The notes beneath the pieces are model-generated. The model did no database searches, was not told where the DNA came from, and saw nothing but the letters and a program-made list of their open reading frames with translations. A stretch of 64,000 nt of DNA from Mesorhizobium sp. M7A.F.Ca.US.008.03.1.1 (GTDB lineage: Bacteria; Pseudomonadota; Alphaproteobacteria; Rhizobiales; Rhizobiaceae), in the NCBI RefSeq assembly GCF_003997495.1, contig NZ_RZRU01000006.1, forward strand, positions 119,796 through 183,795. Direction: 5' to 3'. This document shows, piece after piece, positions 9,529 to 18,433 of the stretch (position 1 is the first letter of the stretch; every line of letters begins with the position of its first letter). Both the position numbers and the translations under genes were made by a program.

Positions 9529-9577
9529 ATGCCTGTCGTCCAGGAGCATCCAGCGATTTTGGGACAACGACAGGCAT
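9529..9577. repeat. Long inverted repeat directly after the deacetylase gene
   Basis: ATGCCTGTCGT (9529-9539) and ACGACAGGCAT (9567-9577) are a perfect 11-bp inverted repeat starting at the base after the stop codon. The spacer is 27 nt. No T-run follows, so it is a hairpin at the transcript end rather than a classical terminator. Confidence 0.6.
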
Positions 9578-10080
9578 AAGCAAAGGACCACCGGGACCGG
9601 GCGGCAACATCGCCCGGCTCCCACTATCGGGCCAAGGCACCAGCGTTCGGCACAGCAACCGGCGCGCCCGTCTATTCAATGCTCCCGAGCCTGGCGAAAT
9701 CGACTAGCCGCCGAGATGGCCGGCGAAGACTTTCGCGTCCCGGTCTTCTGTCCAGGGCGCGAAAACCGACCTCTGAGTCGCACGTGAGTCCACCGCATTC
9801 GATTTTGTCAAATCGCGTTTGATGTCAGATTCAACTGCGGGTAGATTAGACCCGAATCAGCCGGTCCTGGGGGGCGCGGCGACCACCCAAAGTCTCTTGT
9901 TCCGGAGCTTTTTCCGGCACCAGACGCGGACGGCTTCGCGTTCCCTGAATGGATTCGGGATTTGGTTCGGCGCAGCCCTGCGCCACGCGTGTGTCTTCGT
10001 CAAAGTAATGCGTATTCGGGTTCGGCGGCTGACTTCCAGCATCCGGACAGCAGAAACGATTCCGGCCAAAAGCAACAAGA
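9578..10080. other. Intergenic region upstream of visN
   Basis: About 500 bp without a convincing gene. A second hairpin, CCGGGCG (9597-9603) and CGCCCGG (9611-9617), lies just after the deacetylase repeat and may finish that transcript. The remainder presumably holds the visN promoter and leader. No sigma-70 pair or operator could be assigned with confidence. Confidence 0.5.
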
Positions 10081-10791
10081 ATGAGCAGTCCCGCCGCACT
10101 TCTTCAATCCGACACATTGGGCTCGCGCCTGACGTCGCGCGGCGATCTCACCAGCTTTTTCATGCAACTGACCGCCGAGATCTGCGCCGACAGCTACATG
10201 TTGGTCGCCATTGTCCACGACCAGGACCGCAACGATGCGCGCATCGTCTCCTCCAACTGGATTTTCGATGCCATCGAGCTGATCGGCAAGCGGTTGATCG
10301 CCGGGCTTGCGCAAGGCGCGCTCACCGTCGCGCCAGGCATCCGCCCACAGCCGCTGGTGGCATCCCGGGCACCAGAAGCAGACGGATTGGTCACCGGCGA
10401 GGAAGCCCGACTTCTCGACGTGCTCGGCCATGCCGAAATCTATTCGCTGCGCCTCAATGTCGGTCGCCAGCGCCTGTTCGCCCTGTTCTCTGCGGCGACC
10501 GCCGGCAGCATCGACCAGCCGGCGCTGATGCGGGCGCAGCTGAAATGCTGCTACGCGCTCTCGCACATCCCGCAACTGATTGCCGCCGCCGCCATGCAGG
10601 ACCCGTTGTCGGATCGCGAGCGCGAATGCCTGTTCTGGGTTTCCGAAGGCAAGACCACCGACGAGGTCGCCGTCATCCTTGGCGTCTCCTCCAACACCGT
10701 CAACAGCTACATCACCCACGCCATCCAGAAATTCGCGGCCAGCAACCGCGCGATGGCCATCGCCACGGCGATCAGGAGCGGCATCATTTGA
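10081..10791 (+). CDS. visN: VisN, LuxR-type master regulator of motility
   Basis: 236 aa. The C-terminal LuxR/FixJ helix-turn-helix reads LSDRERECLFWVSEGKTTDE then VAVILGVSSNTVNSYITHAI. The N-terminal part is a putative ligand-binding domain of the VisN type. In Sinorhizobium, VisN and VisR act together to activate rem and through it the flagellar, motor and chemotaxis genes. The pair here heads the flagellar cluster exactly as in that genus, and the visR start overlaps the visN stop. Which of the two is visN is assigned by order. Confidence 0.88.
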   Translation: MSSPAALLQSDTLGSRLTSRGDLTSFFMQLTAEICADSYMLVAIVHDQDRNDARIVSSNWIFDAIELIGKRLIAGLAQGALTVAPGIRPQPLVASRAPEADGLVTGEEARLLDVLGHAEIYSLRLNVGRQRLFALFSAATAGSIDQPALMRAQLKCCYALSHIPQLIAAAAMQDPLSDRERECLFWVSEGKTTDEVAVILGVSSNTVNSYITHAIQKFAASNRAMAIATAIRSGII

Positions 10792-11558
10792 AACACGCCG
10801 ATATCAAGGAAACGGCCGAAGCCCTTTTCAACGAGCAGCGCAACCCGTTCGGGGCCTTCACCCTTGGCTCCGAAACCCATCACGCGGTCACCATTCCCGA
10901 TGCCGTGCGCCGCTGCCGCTGGATCGCCGTTGACATGAATGCCTCGGCTTTCGGCCTCTTCTTCGTAAGCCCCTCGCCCGAGCGGGCGCGGCTCGTGCCA
11001 TGCTTCGATTCCGACTATCCCGGCGTCGCCGTGGCGACCAAGTTCATCTCAGGTGCCAACGGCGAGGAGATCGTGCGCCACACCCGCGTCTCGACCGAAC
11101 CGCGCTGGTGGACGGATGACGGCGTCGCCGCCATGGCGGAGTTGTTTGGCAATCTCGCCTGGACCGAGCGGATGGCGGCGCTGGCGCCCGGAACCAGCGG
11201 CATCGCTTTTCCCGTGCACGCCGACCGCGGCCAATGCGGCCTTGTCGTGTTCCTGGGCTCGGAGATGACCTTGCAGCAGGATGCGCTCTACGAAATACAC
11301 GCCCGCTGCTTTTCGCTGTTCGCCGCCGTCGCCCGCATCCGTCCGGCCGATGCCGGCCGCATGCGCGCAATCTCCAAGCGCGAACTCGAATGCCTGAAGC
11401 TGACCGCCAACGGCAACACCAGCGAGGAGATCGCGCGTCTCCTGAAACTGTCGGTGCACACCGCCAACCAGTATCTGACCCAGTCGACCCAGAAGCTCAA
11501 CGCCGTCAACCGCAACCAGGCCGTTGCCAAGGCGCTTCGGCTGGGCCTGATCGAATAG
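10788..11558 (+). CDS. visR: VisR, LuxR-type master regulator of motility
   Basis: 256 aa from a TTG start at 10788, which has AGGAG 9 nt upstream and overlaps the visN stop by 4 nt, so the two are translationally coupled; no ATG gives a comparable arrangement. The C-terminal helix-turn-helix is SKRELECLKLTANGNTSEEI then ARLLKLSVHTANQYLTQSTQ. The N-terminal domain (residues about 20-170) resembles that of VisN. The partner forms a heteromer with VisN in related rhizobia. The downstream motility operon is on the opposite strand, so visNR is a separate unit. Confidence 0.88.
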   Translation: MKHADIKETAEALFNEQRNPFGAFTLGSETHHAVTIPDAVRRCRWIAVDMNASAFGLFFVSPSPERARLVPCFDSDYPGVAVATKFISGANGEEIVRHTRVSTEPRWWTDDGVAAMAELFGNLAWTERMAALAPGTSGIAFPVHADRGQCGLVVFLGSEMTLQQDALYEIHARCFSLFAAVARIRPADAGRMRAISKRELECLKLTANGNTSEEIARLLKLSVHTANQYLTQSTQKLNAVNRNQAVAKALRLGLIE

Positions 11559-11593
11559 GGGAATTCGACAGCAGTTCGAAAGGTGACCGACGG

Positions 11594-12031
11594 TCAGCGA
11601 TAGCCGAGCGGCTCGACCTTGCGGATACGCGCCTCTTCGATCACCGCCTCGAGCAGCGCCGTATTGTGCTCCGGGTCTTCGCCCGGCTTCTCGAACGACA
11701 CGTAGTTGACCGCCACCGAAGCGCCGAGCTCGCTCAGCGTCAGCTGGAAATAGACGGTGACGCCGGGCGGCCTGAGTTCCAGATCGAGCACGATGCGCGG
11801 GCTGCCGCTCCAGTCGACATGTGCCTCACCACCGTGGCCGAGCCGCAGAGTGCCCGGCAAGAAGAACAGCTCAACCGCTGAATCGACCAGGTCCGACAGG
11901 CATGCGAAATGCTCCAGCCGGATAAAGGCGATGTAGTCGGCGACATCGATCAGCCTGAGTTCCCCCACCACCTGCTCGATGGCGCTGGCGACGATGATCT
12001 CGCGGGATTTTGCGTGCGGTTGGCGGTTCAT
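11594..12031 (-). CDS. Small conserved protein coupled to flhB, function unknown
   Basis: 145 aa, no signal peptide or membrane segment. I do not recognise a domain; the middle is beta-rich (HVDWSGSPRIVLDLELRPPG, VTVYFQLTLSEL). Its ATG overlaps the flhB stop in an ATGA junction, making it the last gene of the motA-fliM-fliN-fliG-flhB operon. It ends 35 bp from the convergent visR gene. The coupling suggests a role in flagellar export or motor assembly, but this rests on position alone. Confidence 0.75.
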   Translation of the reverse strand: MNRQPHAKSREIIVASAIEQVVGELRLIDVADYIAFIRLEHFACLSDLVDSAVELFFLPGTLRLGHGGEAHVDWSGSPRIVLDLELRPPGVTVYFQLTLSELGASVAVNYVSFEKPGEDPEHNTALLEAVIEEARIRKVEPLGYR

Positions 12032-13110
12032 GAAATCTGTCTGCGCTCAGCCTTTTTCGAGTAGACGATCCGCACCAGTTCGGCGACGGCCTGGTAGAAT
12101 TGCGACGGGATCACACTATCGACTGAAACTTGCTTGTACATGGAGCGGGCGAGCGCCACGTCCTCGAAGACCGGGATGTTGTGTTCCCGCGCGATCTCGC
12201 GGATTTTCAGCGCCACCAGATCCTGGCCCTTGGCCAGCACCATGGGTGCCGAGTCCTCGTCGCGCACATATTTCAGCGCGATCGAGAAGTGCGTCGGGTT
12301 GGCGATGATCAGCGTCGCGCGCGGCACCGCCGTCATCATCCGCTTGCGTGCCCGGTCGCGCGCCAGCGAGCGCAGCCGCGACTTGACGATCGGGTCGCCC
12401 TCGGACTGTTTGAACTCGTCCTTGACCTCCTGCTTGCTCATGCGCAGATCCTGCTTCCAGTGGAAGCGCGACCAGACGATGTCGATTGCCGCGATCAGCC
12501 CCATGACGAAGACGATCGCCACCAGGATGTCGACGGCGATGCCGCGGATGACGAGACCGAAGGCGACCGGATTGGTGATCATCCCGGCGAGCAGCTTGCG
12601 GTGGTCTTCCGACAGGGTGAAGCTCAGCACGACGATGGCAAACCCGACCTTGCCGAGTGACTTCAGGAACTCGACCCAACCCTGGATGCCGAACAGCCTG
12701 TTCCACCCCTTGGCGATGGAAATGCGCGAGAGTTGCGGCCGGACCCGCTCGCCTACGAATTGCGGCATGTTCTGGAACACCGAGGCGCCGACGCCGGCGA
12801 CGGTCAGCAGCACCATCAAGCTCAGGACGGCGCGGCCAACCTCGAGGAGGACGATTTTGTAAAGCGCGATGACGTCGGTCTCCGTGTCCATCGGCCAGGC
12901 TTCCGGCTTCTCCAGGAACATCGACAGGAACATGCCGAAATCGATGATCGCATCCTTGGCGTAGAAGACGGTGAACACCAGTATGGCAACGAACGAGGCA
13001 AAGAGCGCTGTCTCCCGCGAATGGGGCAGTTTGCCCTGTTCGATGGTGTCGCGGATCTTCTTTTCCGTCGCCTCTTCGGTTTTCGAATCCTTGTCGACCG
13101 CGTCAGCCAT
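12028..13110 (-). CDS. flhB: FlhB, flagellar type III export switch protein
   Basis: 360 aa. The N-terminus MADAVDKDSKTEEATEKKIR has the TEEATPKK-like motif, followed by four membrane segments and a cytoplasmic domain containing ANPTHFSIALKY. The N271-P272-T273-H274 site is where FlhB cleaves itself to switch export from hook to filament subunits. It sits between fliG and a small unknown gene in a minus-strand operon. All landmarks of a functional FlhB are present. Confidence 0.96.
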   Translation of the reverse strand: MADAVDKDSKTEEATEKKIRDTIEQGKLPHSRETALFASFVAILVFTVFYAKDAIIDFGMFLSMFLEKPEAWPMDTETDVIALYKIVLLEVGRAVLSLMVLLTVAGVGASVFQNMPQFVGERVRPQLSRISIAKGWNRLFGIQGWVEFLKSLGKVGFAIVVLSFTLSEDHRKLLAGMITNPVAFGLVIRGIAVDILVAIVFVMGLIAAIDIVWSRFHWKQDLRMSKQEVKDEFKQSEGDPIVKSRLRSLARDRARKRMMTAVPRATLIIANPTHFSIALKYVRDEDSAPMVLAKGQDLVALKIREIAREHNIPVFEDVALARSMYKQVSVDSVIPSQFYQAVAELVRIVYSKKAERRQIS

Positions 13111-13119
13111 GGCGCGGTC

Positions 13120-14130
13120 TTAGGCGGCGTCTTGGGTCGAGGGTAGTTCGAAGGCGCCTTCGCGCGACAGCCGGATCGTCGTCGTAACGATCGTCTTGCG
13201 GGCCGCCGTGATGTCGGCGAGAGGGACCCCGTCCGAGCCCTGCCCGAGTTCGGCTTCGATCATGCGCCGCGAGCGGGCGCCGATGGCCGACAGCACCGAT
13301 TCTGCGAGTGCGGCCGAAGTGCCGCGCAGGGCCAGCGTGACCAGCTCCGTCGACAGCCCGTCGAACAGCAGCACCCGGGCTTTCTGGGTGAGCAGCGGCA
13401 AGTCGTCGAAAGCAAACAGCCGGGCCCTCACACCGTCGAGATCAGGCGTGCCGGCGGCTTCCAGATCCTGCATGACCTCCTCGAGCAGCGGCTTGTCGAG
13501 TTCATTGAGAACGCTGGCGACACGCGCCTGCCCGGCCGAGGTGTCCTTGGTCGAGGTTTCCGCCAGCACGCTGGTGCGCAGCCGGTTTTCGACGATCCTG
13601 GCGGCAGCGTCGGGAACATTGGCCATCGTCACCATGCGCTTGATGATTTCTCCACGCATCGGCTTGGTCAGTGTCAGCAGCACGTTGGCCGCCACCTGCG
13701 GCGCCAGCTTCGACAACACCATGGCCGCCGTCTGCGGATGCTCACCGGCCAGGAAGGCACCAAGCCGCGCCGGTTCGAGCTTTTCGAGCTCGGGCCAGAT
13801 CGGCGGCGGGCCTTCCGGTGCGACCTCGAATTTCTTGTCACCCATGATCGCGCTCATCTCTTCGGGCGAGAGCGATTCGTTGAGGATGGTGTCCATCCTG
13901 TCGGCGGAATCGAGCAATCCCGCCCCTTCCGTGAACTCGGCCTCGAACTCGGCGACGATGCGCTCAAGATCGCTTTGCGGAATCGTCCGCAGCAGGCGGG
14001 CGCCCTCGATGAGGGCCTTCAGTTCTTCCTGCTTGAAGAATTTCAGCAGGCGGCTGGCCGACGGCTTGCCCATCGCCACAAGTATGGCGGCCGCCTTCTG
14101 CGCGCGGGTCAAGGTCACCGGCGTCGTCAT
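13120..14130 (-). CDS. fliG: FliG, flagellar motor switch protein
   Basis: 336 aa from ATG at 14130, which has GGAGG 8 nt upstream; a longer reading with a TTG start at 14166 lacks such a site. The middle-domain hallmark GEHPQTAAMVLSKL (EHPQ motif) is present, and the N-terminal part (TRAQKAAAILVAMGKPSASR) matches the FliF-binding domain. FliG couples the MotAB stator to the rotor and sits on FliF. It is flanked by fliN and flhB on the same strand. Confidence 0.95.
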   Translation of the reverse strand: MTTPVTLTRAQKAAAILVAMGKPSASRLLKFFKQEELKALIEGARLLRTIPQSDLERIVAEFEAEFTEGAGLLDSADRMDTILNESLSPEEMSAIMGDKKFEVAPEGPPPIWPELEKLEPARLGAFLAGEHPQTAAMVLSKLAPQVAANVLLTLTKPMRGEIIKRMVTMANVPDAAARIVENRLRTSVLAETSTKDTSAGQARVASVLNELDKPLLEEVMQDLEAAGTPDLDGVRARLFAFDDLPLLTQKARVLLFDGLSTELVTLALRGTSAALAESVLSAIGARSRRMIEAELGQGSDGVPLADITAARKTIVTTTIRLSREGAFELPSTQDAA

Positions 14131-14173
14131 GCCACTCGCCTCCGTTGCCGCCGGCAAGCCCCGCAAACCATGT

Positions 14174-14560
14174 CTAGGCGCCCTTCGTGCCGGCGATGAT
14201 TTCGGTCAGCCTGATGCCGAAACGCGACGGATCGCTTTCCAGCACAGTGATCTCGCCGCGCGCGATCTTGCGGCCGTTGACCACGACGTCGACAGGTTCC
14301 CCGATGCGGCGATTGAGCGCCACGGTCGACCCTTTTTGCAGCGCCATCAGATCGGAGACCGGCATCTCGGTGCTGCCGAGGATGATCTGGACATCGACGG
14401 GGATGTTCATGATCACGCTCGAATTGGCTGATGAGGCCGCCTTGAACGCCGCATCGGGGCGTTGCTCCTCTTCATGCAGGACACCGCGCAACTCTTCGAT
14501 GGCACGGTCGAGCTGCTCGTCCGGCTGGTCGAGGTCGGCTTCCGCCTTGGTCTTGGCCAT
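14174..14560 (-). CDS. fliN: FliN, flagellar motor switch (C-ring) protein
   Basis: 128 aa from ATG at 14560 (GGAG 6 nt upstream). An acidic N-terminal helix is followed by the SpoA/FliN domain: IPVDVQIILGSTEMPVSDLM, LNRRIGEPVDVVVNGRKIAR, GEITVLESDPSRFGIRLTEI. The length is usual for FliN. It joins FliM at the base of the C-ring and helps dock the FliH-FliI ATPase. It lies between fliM and fliG. Confidence 0.95.
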   Translation of the reverse strand: MAKTKAEADLDQPDEQLDRAIEELRGVLHEEEQRPDAAFKAASSANSSVIMNIPVDVQIILGSTEMPVSDLMALQKGSTVALNRRIGEPVDVVVNGRKIARGEITVLESDPSRFGIRLTEIIAGTKGA

Positions 14561-14576
14561 GATCGTCTCCAAATGC

Positions 14577-15524
14577 TCAGGCGCGTCCGGCGGCAGCCGG
14601 CATCAGCCCGTCGATAAAATCCTGCCCGGCGTCGTAAGGATGCCTGATCCGGACGGTGTAATTCTGTCCCAGTTTGCCGAACTCGCATACGAACAGCGTC
14701 TTGCCGCGTGCGCTGAGACGCGCCTGGGACTGGGCCGTTTCCTCGAATTCGATGACGTCGCCGATTTCGAAACCGGCGAGGTCGCCGAGCGTCAGCCGCG
14801 CCAGCGGCATGGTGGCCTCGAGCGCCACGGTGGAGCGCATCACCTCTTCCGAAAAACGGGCGCGCCAGCTGGGGCCGTGATCGTCGTCGCTGACAGGCAC
14901 CGCTCCGTCGCGGCTGGCCAGCACGACGCGCTGCGGCATCGTCACCGTGACGGTGCCACTGTCGGCCGGCGTCGAAATGCCAAGCACGATGCGGATTGCC
15001 GCGCCATCGCGCAGCACATACCGCTTCGCCTCGGTGCCAGACATTGCTCGCGGCGCGGGCAGGCGCAGGTCGAGCGAACGCTTTCCCGATCCGTTGAGGG
15101 CCTGCGCGACCTGCTGGAACACCATGGTCGAGACATCGATTTCGATTTGCGACAGATCGCGCTCGATCGGCGAGACCGGCAGATCCGGGTCGCCGCCGAA
15201 CAGCGTGCAGACCATGATCGCGATCGCCGGAGCATCGATCACCAGGGTCATCGCATCGGAGGACGCGGACGAGCCGATCACGGTCATGGCAAACGTGTCG
15301 CCGGCACGCGAACGCGCCTCGGGTACGCGACTGACCTCGATCGCTTTGAGATCGACGACGACCGGAACGCCAAGCTCGCTGGTCAGGCTTTTCTGCAACA
15401 GCGGTACGGCGCGTTCGGCCATTGCGCGGCCTGCGTCGATGACCTGCGTGGCCTCGCCGCTGTCGCCGACCAGACGCTCGATGATCAGCGAGCGCGCTTC
15501 CGCTGGGCTGCCCGGGCTGGTCAT
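14577..15524 (-). CDS. fliM: FliM, flagellar motor switch protein
   Basis: 315 aa. A central CheC-like middle domain and a C-terminal SpoA domain (LARLTLGDLAGFEIGDVIEF) are recognisable. The identification is helped by position between motA and fliN. The usual N-terminal CheY-binding peptide (LSQxEIDALL) is not visible: the protein opens MTSPGSPAEARSLIIERLVG. Sequence is divergent from enterobacterial FliM, as is common in rhizobia. Confidence 0.88.
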   Translation of the reverse strand: MTSPGSPAEARSLIIERLVGDSGEATQVIDAGRAMAERAVPLLQKSLTSELGVPVVVDLKAIEVSRVPEARSRAGDTFAMTVIGSSASSDAMTLVIDAPAIAIMVCTLFGGDPDLPVSPIERDLSQIEIDVSTMVFQQVAQALNGSGKRSLDLRLPAPRAMSGTEAKRYVLRDGAAIRIVLGISTPADSGTVTVTMPQRVVLASRDGAVPVSDDDHGPSWRARFSEEVMRSTVALEATMPLARLTLGDLAGFEIGDVIEFEETAQSQARLSARGKTLFVCEFGKLGQNYTVRIRHPYDAGQDFIDGLMPAAAGRA

Positions 15525-15556
15525 GACAGTGCCGGGACCGATCTGTCGCGCATCGT

Positions 15557-16432
15557 TCAGGCGGCCTTCTTTTCGATTGTGCCGGTATTCATCGTGCTCT
15601 GCTCGACGGCGTCGATCGTCGGCCGTTCATAGGACGAGATGGTCTTGCGGCCGAACTCGATCGCCACCTGCGGCAGCGCGCCGTTCATGTAGGCCAGCAG
15701 TGTCTGCTTGACGATGATATAGAGGCGGTTCTTCTTCTCGCGCACTGTCTTGATCTTGGTGGCGACCGGCCCAACCACCGAATAGGACAGGAAGATGCCG
15801 AGGAACGTTCCGACAAGTGCGGCACCAATCAAACCGCCGAGGATTTCCGGCGACTGGTCGAGCGCGCCCATCGCCTTGACCACCCCGAGCACGGCGGCGA
15901 CGATGCCGAGCGCCGGCAAGCCGTCGCCCACCGCCACCATCGCGTGATAGGCCTTCATCTTGTCGGACCTGATGGTCTGGATCTCTTCGTCCATCAGCGC
16001 CTCGATCTCGTGCGAGCGGGCATTGCCGATGATGATGATGCGGCAGTAGTCGCAGATGAAATGCGTCAGGTCATGATTGTGCAGCACGGTTGGGAACGCC
16101 TGGAAAATCGCCGATTCTTCCGGATTGTCGATATGCGCCTCGACCTCGCTGCGGGATTTCGAGCGCAGCTCGCGCATCAGCGAGTGCAGCACGCCGAGCG
16201 TTTCGAGATAGTCCTGTTCCTTCGGCACCGCCTGCTTGAAGGCTTCGAGAATGGCCTTGCCGGTGTCCTTGACCGTCTTCATCGGATTGGCGACGAGGAA
16301 GGTGCCAAAAGCCGCGCCACAGATGATCACGGCCTCCCATGGCTGAATCAGCACGTGAAGATGGCCGCCCATGGCCATGAAGCCGCCAAGGACGCAGCCG
16401 AGCGTTACCACCAGTCCAATCAGAATGCCCAC
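15557..16432 (-). CDS. motA: MotA, flagellar stator proton-channel subunit
   Basis: 291 aa. It has four membrane segments and the MotA features [18 protein letters not shown] near the N-terminus, a large cytoplasmic loop with charged residues, and [18 protein letters not shown] in the third segment. It is the first gene of the minus-strand motor operon motA-fliM-fliN-fliG-flhB. Its partner motB is about 15 kb away with motC, as in other rhizobia. The region 16433-16578 upstream is a divergent promoter zone shared with the DUF1217 gene. Confidence 0.96.
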   Translation of the reverse strand: MGILIGLVVTLGCVLGGFMAMGGHLHVLIQPWEAVIICGAAFGTFLVANPMKTVKDTGKAILEAFKQAVPKEQDYLETLGVLHSLMRELRSKSRSEVEAHIDNPEESAIFQAFPTVLHNHDLTHFICDYCRIIIIGNARSHEIEALMDEEIQTIRSDKMKAYHAMVAVGDGLPALGIVAAVLGVVKAMGALDQSPEILGGLIGAALVGTFLGIFLSYSVVGPVATKIKTVREKKNRLYIIVKQTLLAYMNGALPQVAIEFGRKTISSYERPTIDAVEQSTMNTGTIEKKAA

Positions 16433-16578
16433 GACAGGTCCTTCCGCATTTCACATCAGGAGCAAGGGATAGCCCCCGTGCCTTGTGTGAGGCTTGAATC
16501 GAGGGCGTGGAAGCGATTCAGTTTCGCGCAAGGAAGTGTGGGTATTGTGCCGGCATAGCTTCGGCCGGAGGCACGTCT

Positions 16579-17700
16579 TTGCTCAATACCTTTACCAGCT
16601 ACCAGCTCATCACCAAGGACATTTCAAAATCGATCGACAGGATCGAGCAGCAGCCCGTGGTTGATCGCGACACCAAATATTATCTCGCCAACATCACCAA
16701 GGTGAAATCGATCGACGATTTCGTCAAAAACGACCGTTTGTTCAAATATGCCATGAAGGCCTACGGGCTGGAGGACATGGACTATGCCAAGGCCTTCATG
16801 GTCAAGGCACTCAAGGAAGGCGTCTCCGATCCCGACAGCTTCGCCAACAAGCTGACCGACAAGCGCTACGCCGAATTCGTCAGTGCCTTCAACTTCGCCG
16901 CCAACGGCGCCGATGCGACCATCTACAACAAGACGCAGCAGATGGTGACCAAGAACTACGCCACGCAGGCGAAAATCGCCGGCCTTGATCCGGATTCGGC
17001 CTATGTGAAGGGCGAGACGACATACTATCTTGCCAACATCACCAAGGTGAAGTCGATCGACGATCTGATGTCGAACAACCGGCTCTACACATACGCGCTG
17101 GCGTCATTCGGCCTCGATTCGGCGACGGAGGACAAGGATCTCATCAAGCGGGTGCTGCAGGGCGGCGTCCGCGATCCCGACAGCGTCGCCAACAAGATGA
17201 CGGACAAGACCTATGCCGCGCTTGCCTCCGCCTTCAACTTCGAAGCCTATGGCGAAAACACCACCACCATCAATCCGGCGCAGCAGCCGACCGTCGACAA
17301 ATACATGCGCCAGACCCTCGAAGAGAATGCCGGTCAGACCAACCAGGGTGTGCGGCTGGCGCTTTATTTCGATCGCAAGGCCCCAACCATCACCAGCTGG
17401 TACGACGTGCTGGCCGACACCGCGCTTGCCAGTGTCGTGCGCACCGTGCTCGGCCTGCCCGATTCCTTCGCCACCGCCGATGTCGACAAGCAGGCGCAGC
17501 TGTTCGAGCAAAAACTCGACATCTCGGATTTCTCCGACCCCGAGAAACTCGGCAAATTCCTGACGCGCTTCACCAGCATGTACGAGATCAACAACCCGAC
17601 TTCATCGGCCCTCACCTCGGTCAGCGTGCTGTTTGCCCAGCCACTCACCGTCGGCATCTCCACCGACCTGATGATGGCCATGCAGAAATTGAGGTTCTGA
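16579..17700 (+). CDS. DUF1217 protein with internal repeats, flagellar locus
   Basis: 373 aa from TTG at 16579, chosen because GGAGG sits 7 nt upstream and the conserved sequence starts there (LLNTFTSYQLITKDISKSID). The protein contains two copies of a unit of about 110 residues: each begins YYLANITKVKSIDD and continues with DPDSxANKxTDKxYA then SAFNF. A third, weaker copy (FATADVDKQAQLFEQKL) ends the protein. DUF1217 members sit in rhizobial flagellar clusters; no biochemical role is known to me. There is no signal peptide. It is 7 bp upstream of flgF, so it is co-transcribed with rod genes. Confidence 0.85.
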   Translation: MLNTFTSYQLITKDISKSIDRIEQQPVVDRDTKYYLANITKVKSIDDFVKNDRLFKYAMKAYGLEDMDYAKAFMVKALKEGVSDPDSFANKLTDKRYAEFVSAFNFAANGADATIYNKTQQMVTKNYATQAKIAGLDPDSAYVKGETTYYLANITKVKSIDDLMSNNRLYTYALASFGLDSATEDKDLIKRVLQGGVRDPDSVANKMTDKTYAALASAFNFEAYGENTTTINPAQQPTVDKYMRQTLEENAGQTNQGVRLALYFDRKAPTITSWYDVLADTALASVVRTVLGLPDSFATADVDKQAQLFEQKLDISDFSDPEKLGKFLTRFTSMYEINNPTSSALTSVSVLFAQPLTVGISTDLMMAMQKLRF

Positions 17701-17707
17701 GACCATC

Positions 17708-18430
17708 ATGCGGGACAGCCTGTACGTCGCCCTTTCGTCGCAGATCGCGCTCGAGCGGCGCCTCGACACCATCGCCGATAACGTCGCCAACGCCTCGACG
17801 ATCGGCTTCCGCGCCACCGGCGTGAAGTTCGAGGACGTCGTCTCCGGCACCGGGCAGAAATCGGTATCCTTCGCCTCCCCGGGCAAGACCTACCTTTCCG
17901 GCGCCCACGGTGCCTTGAGCGAGACCGGAAATCCCTTCGATTTCGCCATCCAGGGCGATGCCTGGTTCGCGATAGAGACGCCGGTCGGCACGGTCATGAC
18001 CCGCGACGGCCGCTTTTCAATGAACGAGAACGGCGAGCTGATGTCGCTCGAGGGCCACCCGGTGCTCGATGCCGGCGGCTCGCCGATCCAGCTTGACCCC
18101 CGCAACGGTCCGCCCAAGGCCGGGGCCGACGGTTCGTTGCGCCAGAACGATCAGCTTGTCGGCTCGATCGGTCTCTACAATTTCGATCCAGGCGCGAACT
18201 TCGTCCGCTACGGCAATTCCGGCATCGTTCCGGCACGCACCCCGGAGCCTGTTACCGATCGCTCGGATATCGGCGTTGCCCAGGGCTTTCTCGAAGAGTC
18301 CAATGTCAATCCGGTCCTGGAGATCACCAGGCTGATCATGGTCCAGCGCGCCTTCGAGAACACCGCCGCCCTGATGCGGCAGACCGACTCGTCCACCGAC
18401 GAGGCGATCAAGACGCTCGGCTCGAAATAA
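17708..18430 (+). CDS. flgF: FlgF, proximal rod protein
   Basis: 240 aa. The rod/hook N-terminal motif is SSQIALERRLDTIADNVANA followed by TIGFRATGVKFE, and the C-terminal motif is LEESNVNPVLEITRLIMVQR then AFENTAALM. FlgF polymerises in the proximal rod and is exported without a signal peptide. It begins the operon run flgF-fliI after the DUF1217 gene; the separation from flgG by several genes is the rhizobial arrangement. Confidence 0.95.
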   Translation: MRDSLYVALSSQIALERRLDTIADNVANASTIGFRATGVKFEDVVSGTGQKSVSFASPGKTYLSGAHGALSETGNPFDFAIQGDAWFAIETPVGTVMTRDGRFSMNENGELMSLEGHPVLDAGGSPIQLDPRNGPPKAGADGSLRQNDQLVGSIGLYNFDPGANFVRYGNSGIVPARTPEPVTDRSDIGVAQGFLEESNVNPVLEITRLIMVQRAFENTAALMRQTDSSTDEAIKTLGSK

Positions 18431-18433
18431 TCC

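Noticed and set aside
9529..9577. Rho-independent terminator after the deacetylase
   Set aside because: The inverted repeat lacks a T-run and has a long spacer, so it is listed as a repeat only.
9819..10787. In-frame N-terminal extension of visR over visN
   Set aside because: It overlaps visN fully and shows no conserved sequence; the TTG at 10788 has a good ribosome site.
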